A stretch of 64,000 nucleotides of DNA from a bacterium. Lineage in GTDB: Bacteria > Patescibacteriota > Gracilibacteria > UBA1369 > PNNO01. The position numbers were made by a program, and so were the translations under genes. Position 1 is the first letter of the stretch, and every line of letters starts with the position of its first letter. This document shows, piece after piece, positions 55,001 to 62,117 of this stretch. A model generated the notes under the pieces. That model saw only the letters and a program-made list of their open reading frames with translations. It had not been told where the DNA came from and did not search any database. The DNA is taken from contig PNNO01000002.1 of NCBI GenBank assembly GCA_013824265.1, forward strand, positions 109,309-173,308, given 5' to 3'.

Positions 55001-55111
55001 CTGAAGGTACATGCTTGCGGCAAGTACACTAGGAGCGGTGCTTGTAAATACAATGCCCGCCATCGCTGCCCAAACAGCAATTTTGTGTGTAAAGGATTGT
55101 TTTGAGATCAT
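52022..55111 (-). CDS. Large cell-surface protein: cohesin-like, DUF4215, SLH-like and calcium-binding repeats
   Basis: 1029 residues. Signal peptide about 1-31. A beta domain at about 35-165 (GCPGEINVMLDTAGQEISVVDAYINYNASN) resembles cohesins; an Ig-like domain follows (about 178-290). One DUF4215 repeat (CGDGIVTWSNAEQCDDGN), a Cys/Glu-rich linker, an SLH-like segment (about 455-530, FATRVGMIHGFYED) and about six thrombospondin-3-like DxDxDG calcium repeats (about 620-790) come next. An Ig-like domain at about 800-890, then a C-terminal helix and basic tail (MKRGLRFLGGKRKKQ) anchor it. Confidence 0.85.
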   Translation of the reverse strand: MISKQSFTHKIAVWAAMAGIVFTSTAPSVLAASMYLQDNPNLRKGCPGEINVMLDTAGQEISVVDAYINYNASNLTVNDVNQLSPFQALAKRNLSPFLDFTTFTFGPYFNGNKAFATLSVNVPLTASNVSLSFDDSKSLAAFTDSGSANYLSSTTDKTFTFKNRYNPEIGDGFCDPDTMAPNVSLIIPANGSGGNPIDTNIVFSLQDNRAGVDISTLSYKIGSAAYTETSTQTSYAESAGGVYSVTTNPDSNFSEGQRVPVEVYICDKNTDPNVNCTTWNGYFYIFAPPPPDPECGDGIVTWSNAEQCDDGNKIDGDGCNSVCLLEVEVVECPVCEECEPCEETVCEETVCEPTEELKPAAEEELAEGEYPEVDEEISTAVPGCTRQEVALEVIKEFDIASRYSVYDKKCSEDIESCMLPFLVHSAYDNADPVNNRYYPDVYLSGERAEPLLKDDAGATTKEFKDAIHFATRVGMIHGFYEDTINLSPFRPEWNMTRMQIVKVLNWAVFGQQWEYEEEYVAKVGGEANLKNVKKLAADLTEWWYPRYYNLACEEGVFACDPARSMGAEAVCDPTWKRDIIAKYKVFYKQNQNQLDSGFDDSDGDTITNRDEQYVFYTNQTLKDTDNDKLDDGDEVIKYKTNPLLTDTDNDGLDDGLEITKHKTNPLKADTDEDEVPDGIEIALGTDPLNRMSFPTDANGNGISDEWEIRYGISPQNGSDDTDRDGLSDLLEYRYGTDPTSVDTDGDGLSDADEVMLYGSDPLKVTSTKDLGVVITNIADGMILTDVRPFIQGFAPKVGMEVTIFLRNEFGHEVMLGKTVTDANNAWVFTPEFDLLDGEFFLLAKGLDPENKKVLTSHLIKVSLNSSLQVDKPQPERLADKTISDEALLKDLRIEISDSKPILIGKAGYKSRVLATWQSVVGTSSIVADLAGGEFRIEAPKELPFGDHKVSVYAIRETDNAVSKVVTLNFKVNEPITSVLRGVAFGQEMGLPNYVWFGIFLGGGALIVFGIWYDRMKRGLRFLGGKRKKQ

Positions 55112-55197
55112 TTTTTATGTTTATTTTGGGTTTTGCCTACCACTATTATACCAGAATTTGACAAAAATTCAAAGGGTTAGATTTTAAAAGATTGAAC

Positions 55198-55764
55198 TCA
55201 TGCCAGTCTCAATTTTTCAAATTCATCCATTATATCAAGCTTCTTAGCCCACTTGTCCAAATAATTTTTATCCAAATCCTCCCCGGAAATTTTCAAAATC
55301 GAGTCAGCGTCCTCCAAATGTCTGTTTGAACGGCTTTCCTTGTACCATTTTAACTTGCTCAAAATTAAATCTTCGGGGGAAACAAAATAAACCTTCTGGC
55401 CCAAAATCTCTTTTGCTACACGTCTTTTGAGGCGTGACAAATCGAATTCTCCATTATCAGAAACCCAAAAATCAACCTTGATGCCCGTTGTCCCGTCAAT
55501 AAAATTAAATTCACCCCCTCTTCTGACGATCTCGTTTGCGGTATCTTCATCAATATAGCCGGATTTATTCAAATCCATTAAAGCTTTCACCAGGCCCTTA
55601 ACATCAGAAGGCCCAATTTCAATCACTATATCAATATCTGCTGTAAATCTGGGCCTGCCCCAAATCAAAACAGCCATACCACCGGTTACCGAATAAGTGA
55701 GTTTCAATTGGTCGAAAATCCGGACGATATTTTTAAGAAGCTCTCTTGGATCCGTTTGTTCCAT
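55198..55764 (-). CDS. AbiEii-like nucleotidyltransferase
   Basis: 188 residues. Nucleotidyltransferase core: YSVTGGMAVLIWGRPRFTADIDIVIE (GG...DxD motif), then IKVDFWVSDNGEFDLSRLKR with the third acidic residue, and a helical C-terminal part (YFVSPEDLILSKLKWYKES). Such proteins act as toxins of AbiE-like systems by modifying tRNA, or as housekeeping transferases. Paired with a 54-residue gene that overlaps its start by 32 bases. Confidence 0.85.
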   Translation of the reverse strand: MEQTDPRELLKNIVRIFDQLKLTYSVTGGMAVLIWGRPRFTADIDIVIEIGPSDVKGLVKALMDLNKSGYIDEDTANEIVRRGGEFNFIDGTTGIKVDFWVSDNGEFDLSRLKRRVAKEILGQKVYFVSPEDLILSKLKWYKESRSNRHLEDADSILKISGEDLDKNYLDKWAKKLDIMDEFEKLRLA

Positions 55765-55897
55765 AAGTTATTTTGTCACCTGCAAGATCTTTGGCTAACC
55801 GCCACAGTCCAACCCAAACTTCGAGTTTTTTATCTGCTGACATCTTTCTGAAGATATCATCTTGTATATCCTGAGCTGTTTTTATTGTTTTGATCAT
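55733..55897 (-). CDS. Small partner protein of the AbiEii-like gene
   Basis: 54 residues: MIKTIKTAQDIQDDIFRKMS then KKLEVWVGLWRLAKDLAG. Small genes of this kind with KMSxxKKLE precede nucleotidyltransferase genes in other bacteria, in my recollection. Its stop lies inside the transferase gene, so translation is probably coupled. An antitoxin role is possible (inference). Confidence 0.6.
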   Translation of the reverse strand: MIKTIKTAQDIQDDIFRKMSADKKLEVWVGLWRLAKDLAGDKITYGTNGSKRAS

Positions 55898-55979
55898 ACG
55901 AGAAAAGTATACCTCATGCTCTCTTGCGCACGCAAATCGAAGTATGCAGGGGGGGTGAGGGTTGAAGGAGGGTTTCTAC

Positions 55980-56147
55980 ATCTGTGGCCACTAACTTCAA
56001 CCGGTGACATTTTGTCACCACTTGACTTCCTTCGTTTTTTAATCTTTCGCTAAGCTTGTTCCAGTATTTTCTTGCTTTTTTAAAATCCGACCGGTCAATC
56101 AAAGTTGCAGCAACATCAATCACCGAGAAACGCTTGCCGACAAGCCA
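55980..56147 (-). pseudogene. Bro-N (phage antirepressor) fragment inserted in the hepT-like gene
   Basis: In one frame of the minus strand it reads WLVGKRFSVIDVAATLIDRS, then KARKYWNKLSERLKNEGSQ and VVTKCHRLKLVATD, the middle of a Bro-N/DinD-type domain without start or C terminus. The codons for VVTKCH form GGTGACATTTTGTCACC (56003-56019), a near-palindrome. A second Bro-N fragment with the same feature is at 61829-61922. Confidence 0.7.
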
Positions 56148-56373
56148 TTATTTGGACTTTTTTGCGCCAGTCCCGGGACTGCGGGGCGGATTTGTATTCC
56201 TGTGGGATGTTTTTTGCCGCTTCTCCGATAATTTCAAGATTTCTTATCACGGCGTCAATTATTATTGGTTCTTTGGCAAAATCCGCAAAAGTCAGCTTAT
56301 TGGTATATTTACTTATTTTCACGATGCAATCAACAATATCTTGCAGATATAGATTCTTGTCTCTTTTAGACAT
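56116..56373 (-). pseudogene. Truncated HepT-like (HEPN, DUF86) gene
   Basis: 85 residues from the ATG at 56371-56373. The start MSKRDKNLYLQDIVDCIVKI and IIDAVIRNLEIIGEAAKNIP are typical HepT. After DWRKK the sequence leaves the family: the RNase motif RxxxxxH (MRNKLIHEY in normal members) is missing and the frame runs into the Bro-N fragment. So the toxin is very probably dead. The segment before the break, PQSRDW, is encoded by the CCCGGG-centred palindrome CAGTCCCGGGACTG (56168-56181). Confidence 0.8.
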
Positions 56374-56662
56374 ATATTGCTTCTTTAAGAACATCTTTTT
56401 TAATCGCCGGCTTCAAAGCTTTTTTGGTCGCAAGATCAACCTTTTTTTTAAGGATCTTGCTAAGGAAGTATTCAAGTTCGAGAAATTTGAAAAACCCCAC
56501 CGGCTGGGAAAATTCAACAATTATATCTATGTCGCTTTTTTTTGTTTGATCTCCGCGAGATACAGATCCAAAAATGCCTATTTTCTTTACAAAAAAAGTT
56601 TTCTCCAAAGAGGGGAGATTCTCCGAAATAGTCGCCAAATGTGATTTTAATTCTTTTGTCAT
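56366..56662 (-). CDS. MntA-like minimal nucleotidyltransferase (antitoxin)
   Basis: 98 residues from the ATG at 56660-56662 (MTKELKSHLATISENLP). Active-site motif GIFGSVSRGDQTKKSDIDIIVEF, with both Asp residues. MntA-type antitoxins AMPylate the HEPN toxin HepT. The gene overlaps the truncated hepT start by eight bases, the usual arrangement. With its toxin broken it may be a relic. Confidence 0.88.
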   Translation of the reverse strand: MTKELKSHLATISENLPSLEKTFFVKKIGIFGSVSRGDQTKKSDIDIIVEFSQPVGFFKFLELEYFLSKILKKKVDLATKKALKPAIKKDVLKEAIYV

Positions 56663-56692
56663 ACTTGGATTATAACAGAAAGACGCTTTCAA

Positions 56693-58486
56693 TTAAAAGC
56701 GCTCTCCGGCTTTTCTGTAGTTGGCAATAATTATTGACAGGTCAATTCCGTTTACGTCTTCATCTTTATTCAAGTCGCTTAACACTTCTTCGGATAACGA
56801 ATATTCGTTGATTAATTTTGACAGGTCCACGCCGTTAATGTAGTTGTCGTCGATGGTGTCTCCGGCGGTTAATTTAACCGTTTCGGCGTATGTAAAGTCC
56901 AGAGTTACGACCTCTGTTGTCGGGGTTATTTCAATTCCCCGTATAAGCTTTGTATTGTGGGCTTCTCCGTTAAGTCCAAAGTCATAATTTCCTATTACGA
57001 TTTCACCTTCGTAAACCGCGTTACCAAAGTCGTCCAATTTTATACGGACGCCACCAAGGTCGTTTATTGAAGGCTTATATACAAGAAACTCTGAATTTAG
57101 GCTTAAGTTAGGGTCTGCGGCGTGTTTTACACGGAACTCCGGAGCTCCCTTTATTTCGAATCTAACAGTTACGATGTCTTCACGCTCGCAAGTACTGCTA
57201 CAACCGTCATTGTTGGCAAGATTGCCGTCGTCGCACTGTTCAGGGTCTTCAACAACACTGTTTCCGCAGACAGGAAGAAGTTCGTCTTCAAATTGGCAAA
57301 GGCGGTCACATCCGTCACCGTTTAAATGATTTCCGTCATCACAATCTTCACCCTCTTCAATAGCTCCGTTTCCGCATTCCTGTTCTTCAGGAACACCATG
57401 TTCTGTGTCACAAGTATTGCTACATCCGTCACCCGAGACAGTATTTCCATCGTCGCAGGTTTCTCCCGTTTCTATTGAGTTGTTTCCACAAATAGGGGCG
57501 ATAGGCGCTTCCGTAGTACAAGTTGCGCTACAACCGTCCCCTGATACCGTATTACCGTCGTCACAAGTTTCTCCTGTTTCTGTTGAGTTGTTTCCGCAAA
57601 CCGGAGCCGGTTCATTTTGGCAGGTAGCCGAGCATCCATCTCCCGGAGTTATGTTCCCGTCATCACACTGTTCTCCGAATTGTTTAATATTATTTCCACA
57701 AACCGGAGTGATTGTTCCTCCGCCGCCACCGCCGCCGCTTGAGGTGATTTGGGTAGAGTAAACCACATTAGAAAAAGGGCTTAAGCCATCAGCTACAGTC
57801 TGGGACTGTACGTGGTAGAAGTATGTAGTGTCTAAAGTTAAACCACTAAAGGTATGTTGATATGTTGTTCCTGCCGTTGGGCAAGGTATCCAGGCACTTT
57901 CTTGAGCAAATGTAAGTGGGTCAATGTTAAGATCCGTTGTACTTACCTGGACTTTACATTCAAGAGTAGGATCTGTTATTCCTCCATTGGTCCAAGAAAC
58001 AGAATTGCTTGTGCCTACGGTCGTAGCCGGTTCTGGGGCCATAACAGGTGCCGGAAGAGTAGACGTTGGGGTGCAGGATGTCCAAACACCAGGGCTTTCA
58101 AAAACACCAGCGACAGAAACGTGTCTAATTATATATGTCCACCCTACAACTAGTCCTATAACATCAGTTCCGGGGGCATAATTAGAATAATTATCTGGAG
58201 CCAGAGAACCAGGAAAAGGAATTAAATTTTTTGTGGTAAAAGAAACTCCTGGACCCTGGGGTCCATCTATTTCTATTCTCTGGGTGTCTATATTTGAAGT
58301 TATACTTGTAGTCCAAGCAAGGCTACATTCTCCATTGCCGGGGTTGATTGCAGTAGCTACAAAATTTGTTGCGTCTTGAGGGCGTATTTGCCCAGTAACT
58401 AAAACGGTTGCAGCGAAAACTGTTCCAGAAAGAAAAATGGAACTTAAAAAAACAATCAATATAAACGAACACAAGTTTTTAAACAT
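56693..58486 (-). CDS. Secreted protein with FN3-like domains, five DUF4215 repeats and a dockerin-like end
   Basis: 597 residues. Signal peptide about 1-25. Two beta domains (about 30-250; the second, ECKVQVSTTDLNIDPL to DTTYFYHVQSQTV, is FN3-like), a glycine linker (SSGGGGGGTI), then five DUF4215 repeats, each CGNxxxExxExCDDGNxxxGDGCSxxC (about 262-440). A beta domain follows and two calcium-loop repeats at about 540-592 (DDNYINGVDLSKLINEY and DLNKDEDVNGIDLSIII) make a dockerin-like module. A possible partner of the cohesin-like gene nearby. Confidence 0.85.
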   Translation of the reverse strand: MFKNLCSFILIVFLSSIFLSGTVFAATVLVTGQIRPQDATNFVATAINPGNGECSLAWTTSITSNIDTQRIEIDGPQGPGVSFTTKNLIPFPGSLAPDNYSNYAPGTDVIGLVVGWTYIIRHVSVAGVFESPGVWTSCTPTSTLPAPVMAPEPATTVGTSNSVSWTNGGITDPTLECKVQVSTTDLNIDPLTFAQESAWIPCPTAGTTYQHTFSGLTLDTTYFYHVQSQTVADGLSPFSNVVYSTQITSSGGGGGGGTITPVCGNNIKQFGEQCDDGNITPGDGCSATCQNEPAPVCGNNSTETGETCDDGNTVSGDGCSATCTTEAPIAPICGNNSIETGETCDDGNTVSGDGCSNTCDTEHGVPEEQECGNGAIEEGEDCDDGNHLNGDGCDRLCQFEDELLPVCGNSVVEDPEQCDDGNLANNDGCSSTCEREDIVTVRFEIKGAPEFRVKHAADPNLSLNSEFLVYKPSINDLGGVRIKLDDFGNAVYEGEIVIGNYDFGLNGEAHNTKLIRGIEITPTTEVVTLDFTYAETVKLTAGDTIDDNYINGVDLSKLINEYSLSEEVLSDLNKDEDVNGIDLSIIIANYRKAGERF

Positions 58487-58571
58487 TTCTTTTTATATTT
58501 TTATTTACAATATAATTATACTACAAAAACACATCGAAGACAAGAACACGATTGTTTTTGTATATAATAAA

Positions 58572-58608
58572 TAGCCATCTGGCTAAATTAATTTTAATCA
58601 GATGGCTA
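58572..58608 (-). terminator. Hairpin between the dockerin-like and DUF916-like genes
   Basis: TAGCCATCTG (58572-58581) pairs with CAGATGGCTA (58599-58608). On the minus strand it is followed by TTTATTATA, a weak T-tract, 22 bases after the DUF916-like stop codon. Confidence 0.6.
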
Positions 58609-58629
58609 CAATTTTTTATTTAAAGATAA

Positions 58630-59943
58630 TTACTTAGAAGACTTAGTTACTTTATCTTTTAGCCTCTTATAAGAAATAACTAATTTTATTCCGCCAAAGA
58701 TTACAACTAGTAATACGAAAAGAACAATTCCTAATTGTAAAATATTTATAGACCAAAAATACGCTGATTCTTGGTAAATTTTTCCTCCAAGATCAATACT
58801 CAAGGTTGCTTTATAAAGCCCAAGACCCAAACCGTTTTCCCAAGATAATCCATTAATTTCCTTTTCTTCTCCTCCACCTATTGTTAATTGAGAATTATCT
58901 AAAGATTTATGTACTTTTTGCATACCGAAAACATTGTTTATTGCAAAATATCCACTTGGTTCCAAACTTATATTCCCCGTATTTATAAGTTTTGCTGTGA
59001 AATTGACTGGGAAATTTGTATTGAAATATTTGTCAGCCACAAAGTCTTTTAGAATAAGATTTTCATAAACTTCAAGTTTTATTTCTTTCTTTTCAAAAGC
59101 CTTGTTTTTACCGTCAAAAGCTTCAATTACAGCTTTGTATTCTCCTTTTTTAAACTCACCGTTTATCCATTTAGTCTCTATTGTTTTTGTTGTTTCTGGA
59201 AAAATAGAGGATAATTCCTTATTAAAAGGGATTTCATTTTTTCTATCTACCACAACTGGTTTCCCATCGTACTCTTCTGTTACCAAAAAAACTTTTTCAA
59301 CTTGATTCCCTTCAAGATCAAAAATCTTTATATTTCCGGTAGGAGTAGAACGAACAGTTCCTCCATTTTTAAACGTCGATTCGAAAATTATATTTCCTTT
59401 TAAAAGCTGAGTCTTGTTTACGTCGAAAGAAATAAAATCCAAATTTTCTGTATATTCTCCTTCTACGTTAAGCACGATTGTAGCTACGGCTCTTGCCGAA
59501 ACCCCAAGATTTGTACCACCTGCTACAACAGAAGGTTCTAGCGCCTGACCAAAAATACCACCTAGGTATGTGCCAGGAGCTGCATCGTCCGGAATTGAAA
59601 TTGTGTAAGGAATGACAACTTCTTCTTCGGGTTCGGCGTTAACTTCTTTAAAATCAAGGGTAAGCCAATTTTTTAGCCCTCTAGGCGCATCATAGTCAAC
59701 ATATTGTTGAGTGTTTGTAAGCGGGTCAAGAATGATATCGGACTTAGTGCAGACGATAGTTTTTATAGTATCTGCCGAATTTCCAATTGTAACCTGCCCA
59801 GTTAAAACATCACCAGGCTTAGCACTTAGCTCTATTAGGGCTGGGCTCATCGAAACAGCATTTGCAATGCCGCTTGACACTAGTAATAAAAACAAACTTA
59901 CAACCACCCTTGCGATTTTTTTGGTAAGACTAAGAGCTCTCAT
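58630..59943 (-). CDS. DUF916-like surface protein with C-terminal membrane helix
   Basis: 437 residues. Signal peptide about 1-29, then a domain beginning SMSPALIELSAKPGDVLTGQ and YTISIPDDAAPGTYLGGIFGQ, the pattern of the DUF916 (WxL-protein peptidoglycan-binding) family. Further beta domains follow, then a membrane helix (about 402-425, ILQLGIVLFVLLVVIFGGIKLV) and a basic tail. Such proteins tether partner surface proteins. It lies after a gene for a small secreted beta protein. Confidence 0.8.
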   Translation of the reverse strand: MRALSLTKKIARVVVSLFLLLVSSGIANAVSMSPALIELSAKPGDVLTGQVTIGNSADTIKTIVCTKSDIILDPLTNTQQYVDYDAPRGLKNWLTLDFKEVNAEPEEEVVIPYTISIPDDAAPGTYLGGIFGQALEPSVVAGGTNLGVSARAVATIVLNVEGEYTENLDFISFDVNKTQLLKGNIIFESTFKNGGTVRSTPTGNIKIFDLEGNQVEKVFLVTEEYDGKPVVVDRKNEIPFNKELSSIFPETTKTIETKWINGEFKKGEYKAVIEAFDGKNKAFEKKEIKLEVYENLILKDFVADKYFNTNFPVNFTAKLINTGNISLEPSGYFAINNVFGMQKVHKSLDNSQLTIGGGEEKEINGLSWENGLGLGLYKATLSIDLGGKIYQESAYFWSINILQLGIVLFVLLVVIFGGIKLVISYKRLKDKVTKSSK

Positions 59944-60005
59944 CTTATTTTGGTTTAAAAAATATCGTTCTCAATTATAACATCTTTTAAAGAGAAACTC
60001 AAAAT

Positions 60006-60038
60006 AAAAAGCCATCAAATTTTACTTGATGGCTTTTT
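60006..60038 (-). terminator. Rho-independent terminator of the 202-residue secreted-protein gene
   Basis: AAAAAGCCATCAA (60006-60018) pairs with TTGATGGCTTTTT (60026-60038); on the minus strand a T-rich tract follows. It lies 32 bases after the stop codon. Confidence 0.85.
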
Positions 60039-60069
60039 AGATATCAAACTAAAAGAAACGTACCTTTAA

Positions 60070-60678
60070 TTAAAGAACGTTTGCAGCAATTGTTAGCGTA
60101 CCAGTAGCATTGCTGTACGAACCAGCATCTGTAGTAGTAGCAATCGTTGCCCAGAAATTCATATCAAATGTAGCTGCAAGAGGACCAGTAGCAGTGTCAG
60201 TAATTAATACGTCTGCTAAAGTTACAGAAATACCATGTTGATCACCAGCGGCATCCCAAGAGCCTTCACCGTTTGTGGCGGTATCTTTATCAGGACCGTA
60301 TGTAGGAGTTCCAGTCGAAAGGCTTACTGCGCCCATAGACCAACATTCACTACCAACAGTACAACTTTCATTTGCAATTGCAGAATCATTCAAAGTTGCA
60401 ATAGTGTCAGCTGTAGATCCATTTACGAGGTTAGTCGAAGTGAAAATAGACTGAACGTTCACACCGAATCCAGTATTTGCAACGACATTTACTGGGTCGT
60501 TACAAGTTGTGTTCGCAGTTCCACCAGAAGTCATAACTCCAAGCGGAGCAGTACAATCATCGATATCAACTGAAGAGTTAATAGTACCAGTAACAGTAAC
60601 TGTTCCAGTCTGCGCATAAGCTACAGAAGAAACTGCAACCATCGCTACTAGAGCGATTAAAGCCATAAGCTTTTTCAT
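60070..60678 (-). CDS. Small secreted beta-rich protein
   Basis: 202 residues. Signal peptide with AYAQ cleavage (about 1-22). The mature chain is Thr/Ala-rich with beta strands (TGTVTVTGTINSSVDIDDC, SGGTANTTCNDPVNVVAN) and ends with FDMNFWATIATTTDAGSY and TGTLTIAANVL, as in WxL-like or pilin-like secreted proteins. Four cysteines may form two disulfides. Together with the DUF916-like gene it suggests a surface partner pair. Its own terminator makes it a separate, probably highly expressed unit. Confidence 0.8.
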   Translation of the reverse strand: MKKLMALIALVAMVAVSSVAYAQTGTVTVTGTINSSVDIDDCTAPLGVMTSGGTANTTCNDPVNVVANTGFGVNVQSIFTSTNLVNGSTADTIATLNDSAIANESCTVGSECWSMGAVSLSTGTPTYGPDKDTATNGEGSWDAAGDQHGISVTLADVLITDTATGPLAATFDMNFWATIATTTDAGSYSNATGTLTIAANVL

Positions 60679-60940
60679 GTTTGTTTTTGTTAATTATAAA
60701 TATTTACAATTATCCCTTTTGGGCCCCCTAAGACCCCGTCCTTGTTCAGCTCGACCAGTCAGAACAGAAGTGAACTATTAAATTTATCGTATTTTTTATT
60801 TATATATTTGTTTGTCTCTGCAAGTATTATACAACATGTGAGGTGGAAATGCAAGACTTGGAGGTGGGGGGATTTTGGTGTTGGAGGGGCGGTTAGAGGT
60901 GAGGGTTCGTGGTCGCTTTTCTCTGCGGCCTTGGGGCGGG
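60679..60940. other. Gap before the KilA-N locus
   Basis: 262 bases. The left part, read leftward, must carry the promoter of the secreted-protein gene. The right part (60840-60940) is purine-rich and shares GAGGTGAGGGTTCGTGG (60895-60911) with 62179-62195. It closes with the GC-rich element GCGGCCTTGGGGCGGG. No gene is supported. Confidence 0.5.
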
Positions 60941-60984
60941 AAAATTTTAAGATTTTTTTAGAAATATTTTAAGTTTGGTTGGTA
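60941..60984 (+). repeat. AT-rich leader repeat, copy A
   Basis: 44 bases (from AAAATTTTAAGATTTTTTTA to GTTTGGTTGGTA). It is identical to 62362-62405 in front of the second KilA-N gene. Related copies lie at 63281-63324 and 63856-63899. Probably the shared promoter region. Confidence 0.85.
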
Positions 60985-60989
60985 GGCTT

Positions 60990-61020
60990 TTGGCATATTC
61001 GTAATTTTTAAATATGCCAA
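60990..61020 (+). promoter_or_regulatory. Inverted repeat overlapping the first KilA-N start codon
   Basis: TTGGCATATT (60990-60999) and AATATGCCAA (61011-61020) are perfect 10-base arms with 11 bases between. The ATG at 61014 lies in the right arm, so it could be an autoregulatory operator or a translational hairpin. Confidence 0.65.
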
Positions 61021-61832
61021 ACAAGAAGATTACGGTTGAAGGTGTCGAAATTGTTATTTCAACACAGCAGAAAGAAGATTATATTTCTCTTACCGATATG
61101 GCTAAATATAAAAAATATTTTAGCGGAGTTGTTATATCCAACTGGCTTACAACCAAGTATACAATACAGTTTCTTGGGGCGTGGGAACAACTATATAACC
61201 CTAATTTTAATGTTATGGAATTCCATAACATTAAAAACGAAGTAGGGACAAACGGGTTTATCGTTTCTTCATCTATGTGGATAAATAAAACCAACGCAAT
61301 TGGTCTTATTTCAAAAGCCGGTCGACACGGAGGTGGAACTTTTGCTCACAAGGATATCGCCTTTGAATTTGGAACGTGGCTTTCTCCCGAGTTTAAGCTT
61401 TATTTAATAAAAGAATTTCAACGATTAAAAGAAGATGAAAATACAAGAAAGTCTCTTGAATGGGATGTAAAACGGCTACTCGCAAAGGTTAATTACAAGG
61501 TTCACACCGATGCGGTAAAGGAAAATTTAATCCCGGCGGAGGTTTCAAAAAGCCAAAGGGATCGGATTTATTCAAGCGAGGGAGACGTTTTAAACGTAGC
61601 GATGTTTGGCATGACCGCGCTTGAGTGGCGCGAAAAAAACCTTGGCAAAAAGGGCAATATTCGCGATTACGCCAATGTTACACAGCTTGTTTGTCTTGCT
61701 GGCCTGGAAAGCCTGAATGCGGAATTTATAAGGCAGGGTTTGCAGCAGGGAGATAGGCTAAAACGGCTCAATGAAATAGCGATCATCCAGATGAGGTCGC
61801 TGACGGGGCAAAAGAGTATTGGAAAGTATTAA
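61014..61832 (+). CDS. KilA-N domain protein, copy 1
   Basis: 272 residues. N-terminal KilA-N-like DNA-binding domain (about 1-130): DYISLTDMAKYKK, SNWLTTKYTIQFLGAWEQL, INKTNAIGLISKAGRHGGGT, FAHKDIAFEFGTWLSPEFKL. The C-terminal half (NTRKSLEWDVKRLLAKVNYK to LTGQKSIGKY) is almost the same as in copy 2. Residues FNVMEFHNIK are encoded by a perfect 32-nt palindrome (61205-61236). KilA-N proteins are phage-type regulators; no structural phage genes are near. Function unknown. Confidence 0.88.
   Translation: MPNKKITVEGVEIVISTQQKEDYISLTDMAKYKKYFSGVVISNWLTTKYTIQFLGAWEQLYNPNFNVMEFHNIKNEVGTNGFIVSSSMWINKTNAIGLISKAGRHGGGTFAHKDIAFEFGTWLSPEFKLYLIKEFQRLKEDENTRKSLEWDVKRLLAKVNYKVHTDAVKENLIPAEVSKSQRDRIYSSEGDVLNVAMFGMTALEWREKNLGKKGNIRDYANVTQLVCLAGLESLNAEFIRQGLQQGDRLKRLNEIAIIQMRSLTGQKSIGKY
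61205..61236. repeat. Perfect 32-nt GAATTC-centred palindrome inside KilA-N copy 1
   Basis: Left arm TTTTAATGTTATGGAA (61205-61220), right arm its exact reverse complement (61221-61236). It covers the codons F-N-V-M-E-F-H-N-I-K. Confidence 0.97.
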
Positions 61833-61922
61833 AGAACAGAATGAAAGCCGAAGGAAGCCAAGTGGTGACAATTTGTCACCGACTGAAATTAATGGCTTCG
61901 GATGGGAAAAAGGTTTCGAGTA
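61829..61922 (+). pseudogene. Bro-N fragment following KilA-N copy 1
   Basis: In one frame: LKNRMKAEGSQVVTICHRLK, then LMASDGKK. This is the same Bro-N segment as at 55980-56147, without start or end. VVTICH is encoded by GGTGACAATTTGTCACC (61864-61880), 7-base arms around 3 bases. The frame closes soon after. It touches the end of the KilA-N gene. Confidence 0.7.
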
Positions 61923-61944
61923 AGGAAAACTACCTTCGCGAGCG

Positions 61945-61980
61945 TCCTATCAAAAACGCTATCTTTTTGATATACATTTC
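61945..61980 (+). repeat. Dispersed hairpin repeat copy
   Basis: CCTATCAAAAA, loop CGCTATC, TTTTTGATATACATTTC. The perfect 9-base arms TATCAAAAA/TTTTTGATA are at 61948-61956 and 61964-61972. Followed by TGGTCTCTCGG as in the 40.3 kb copy. Confidence 0.8.
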
Positions 61981-62007
61981 AGGTAGTGGTCTCTCGGAAT
62001 GAACTCT

Positions 62008-62021
62008 CCGCCCCGGGGCGG
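62008..62021. repeat. CCCCGGGG-centred palindrome
   Basis: CCGCCCCGGGGCGG, 14 bases, perfect. It lies just before a KilA-N fragment. Confidence 0.85.
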
Positions 62022-62027
62022 GGAATG

Positions 62028-62102
62028 AATAAACAATCCCAATTTTAACACTACCGAATTTGGTAGTATTAAAAATCAAAGTGGGGAAAACAGCTTAATA
62101 GC
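62028..62102 (+). pseudogene. KilA-N palindrome-cassette fragment
   Basis: The frame reads NNPNFNTTEFGSIKNQSGEN then SLIA, the same segment that carries the palindrome in both intact KilA-N genes (NPDFKGVEFDPFKNEAG). Only about 25 codons remain. Its palindrome (62043-62074) has TTTTAACACTACCGAA against TTTGGTAGTATTAAAA, with two mismatched pairs, consistent with decay after loss of selection. Confidence 0.75.
62043..62074. repeat. Degenerate 32-nt palindrome in the KilA-N fragment
   Basis: 16-base arms with two mismatches; the outer TTTTAA/TTAAAA frame is the same as in the intact genes but the inner arm (CACTACC) is different. The centre reads GAATTT instead of GAATTC. Confidence 0.85.
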
Positions 62103-62117
62103 GGAGCTTGAGAAAAC

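Noticed and set aside
56693..58486. Tandem DNA repeats as a mobile or CRISPR-like array
   Set aside because: The repeats encode in-frame DUF4215 protein repeats with conserved cysteines and codon-level variation.
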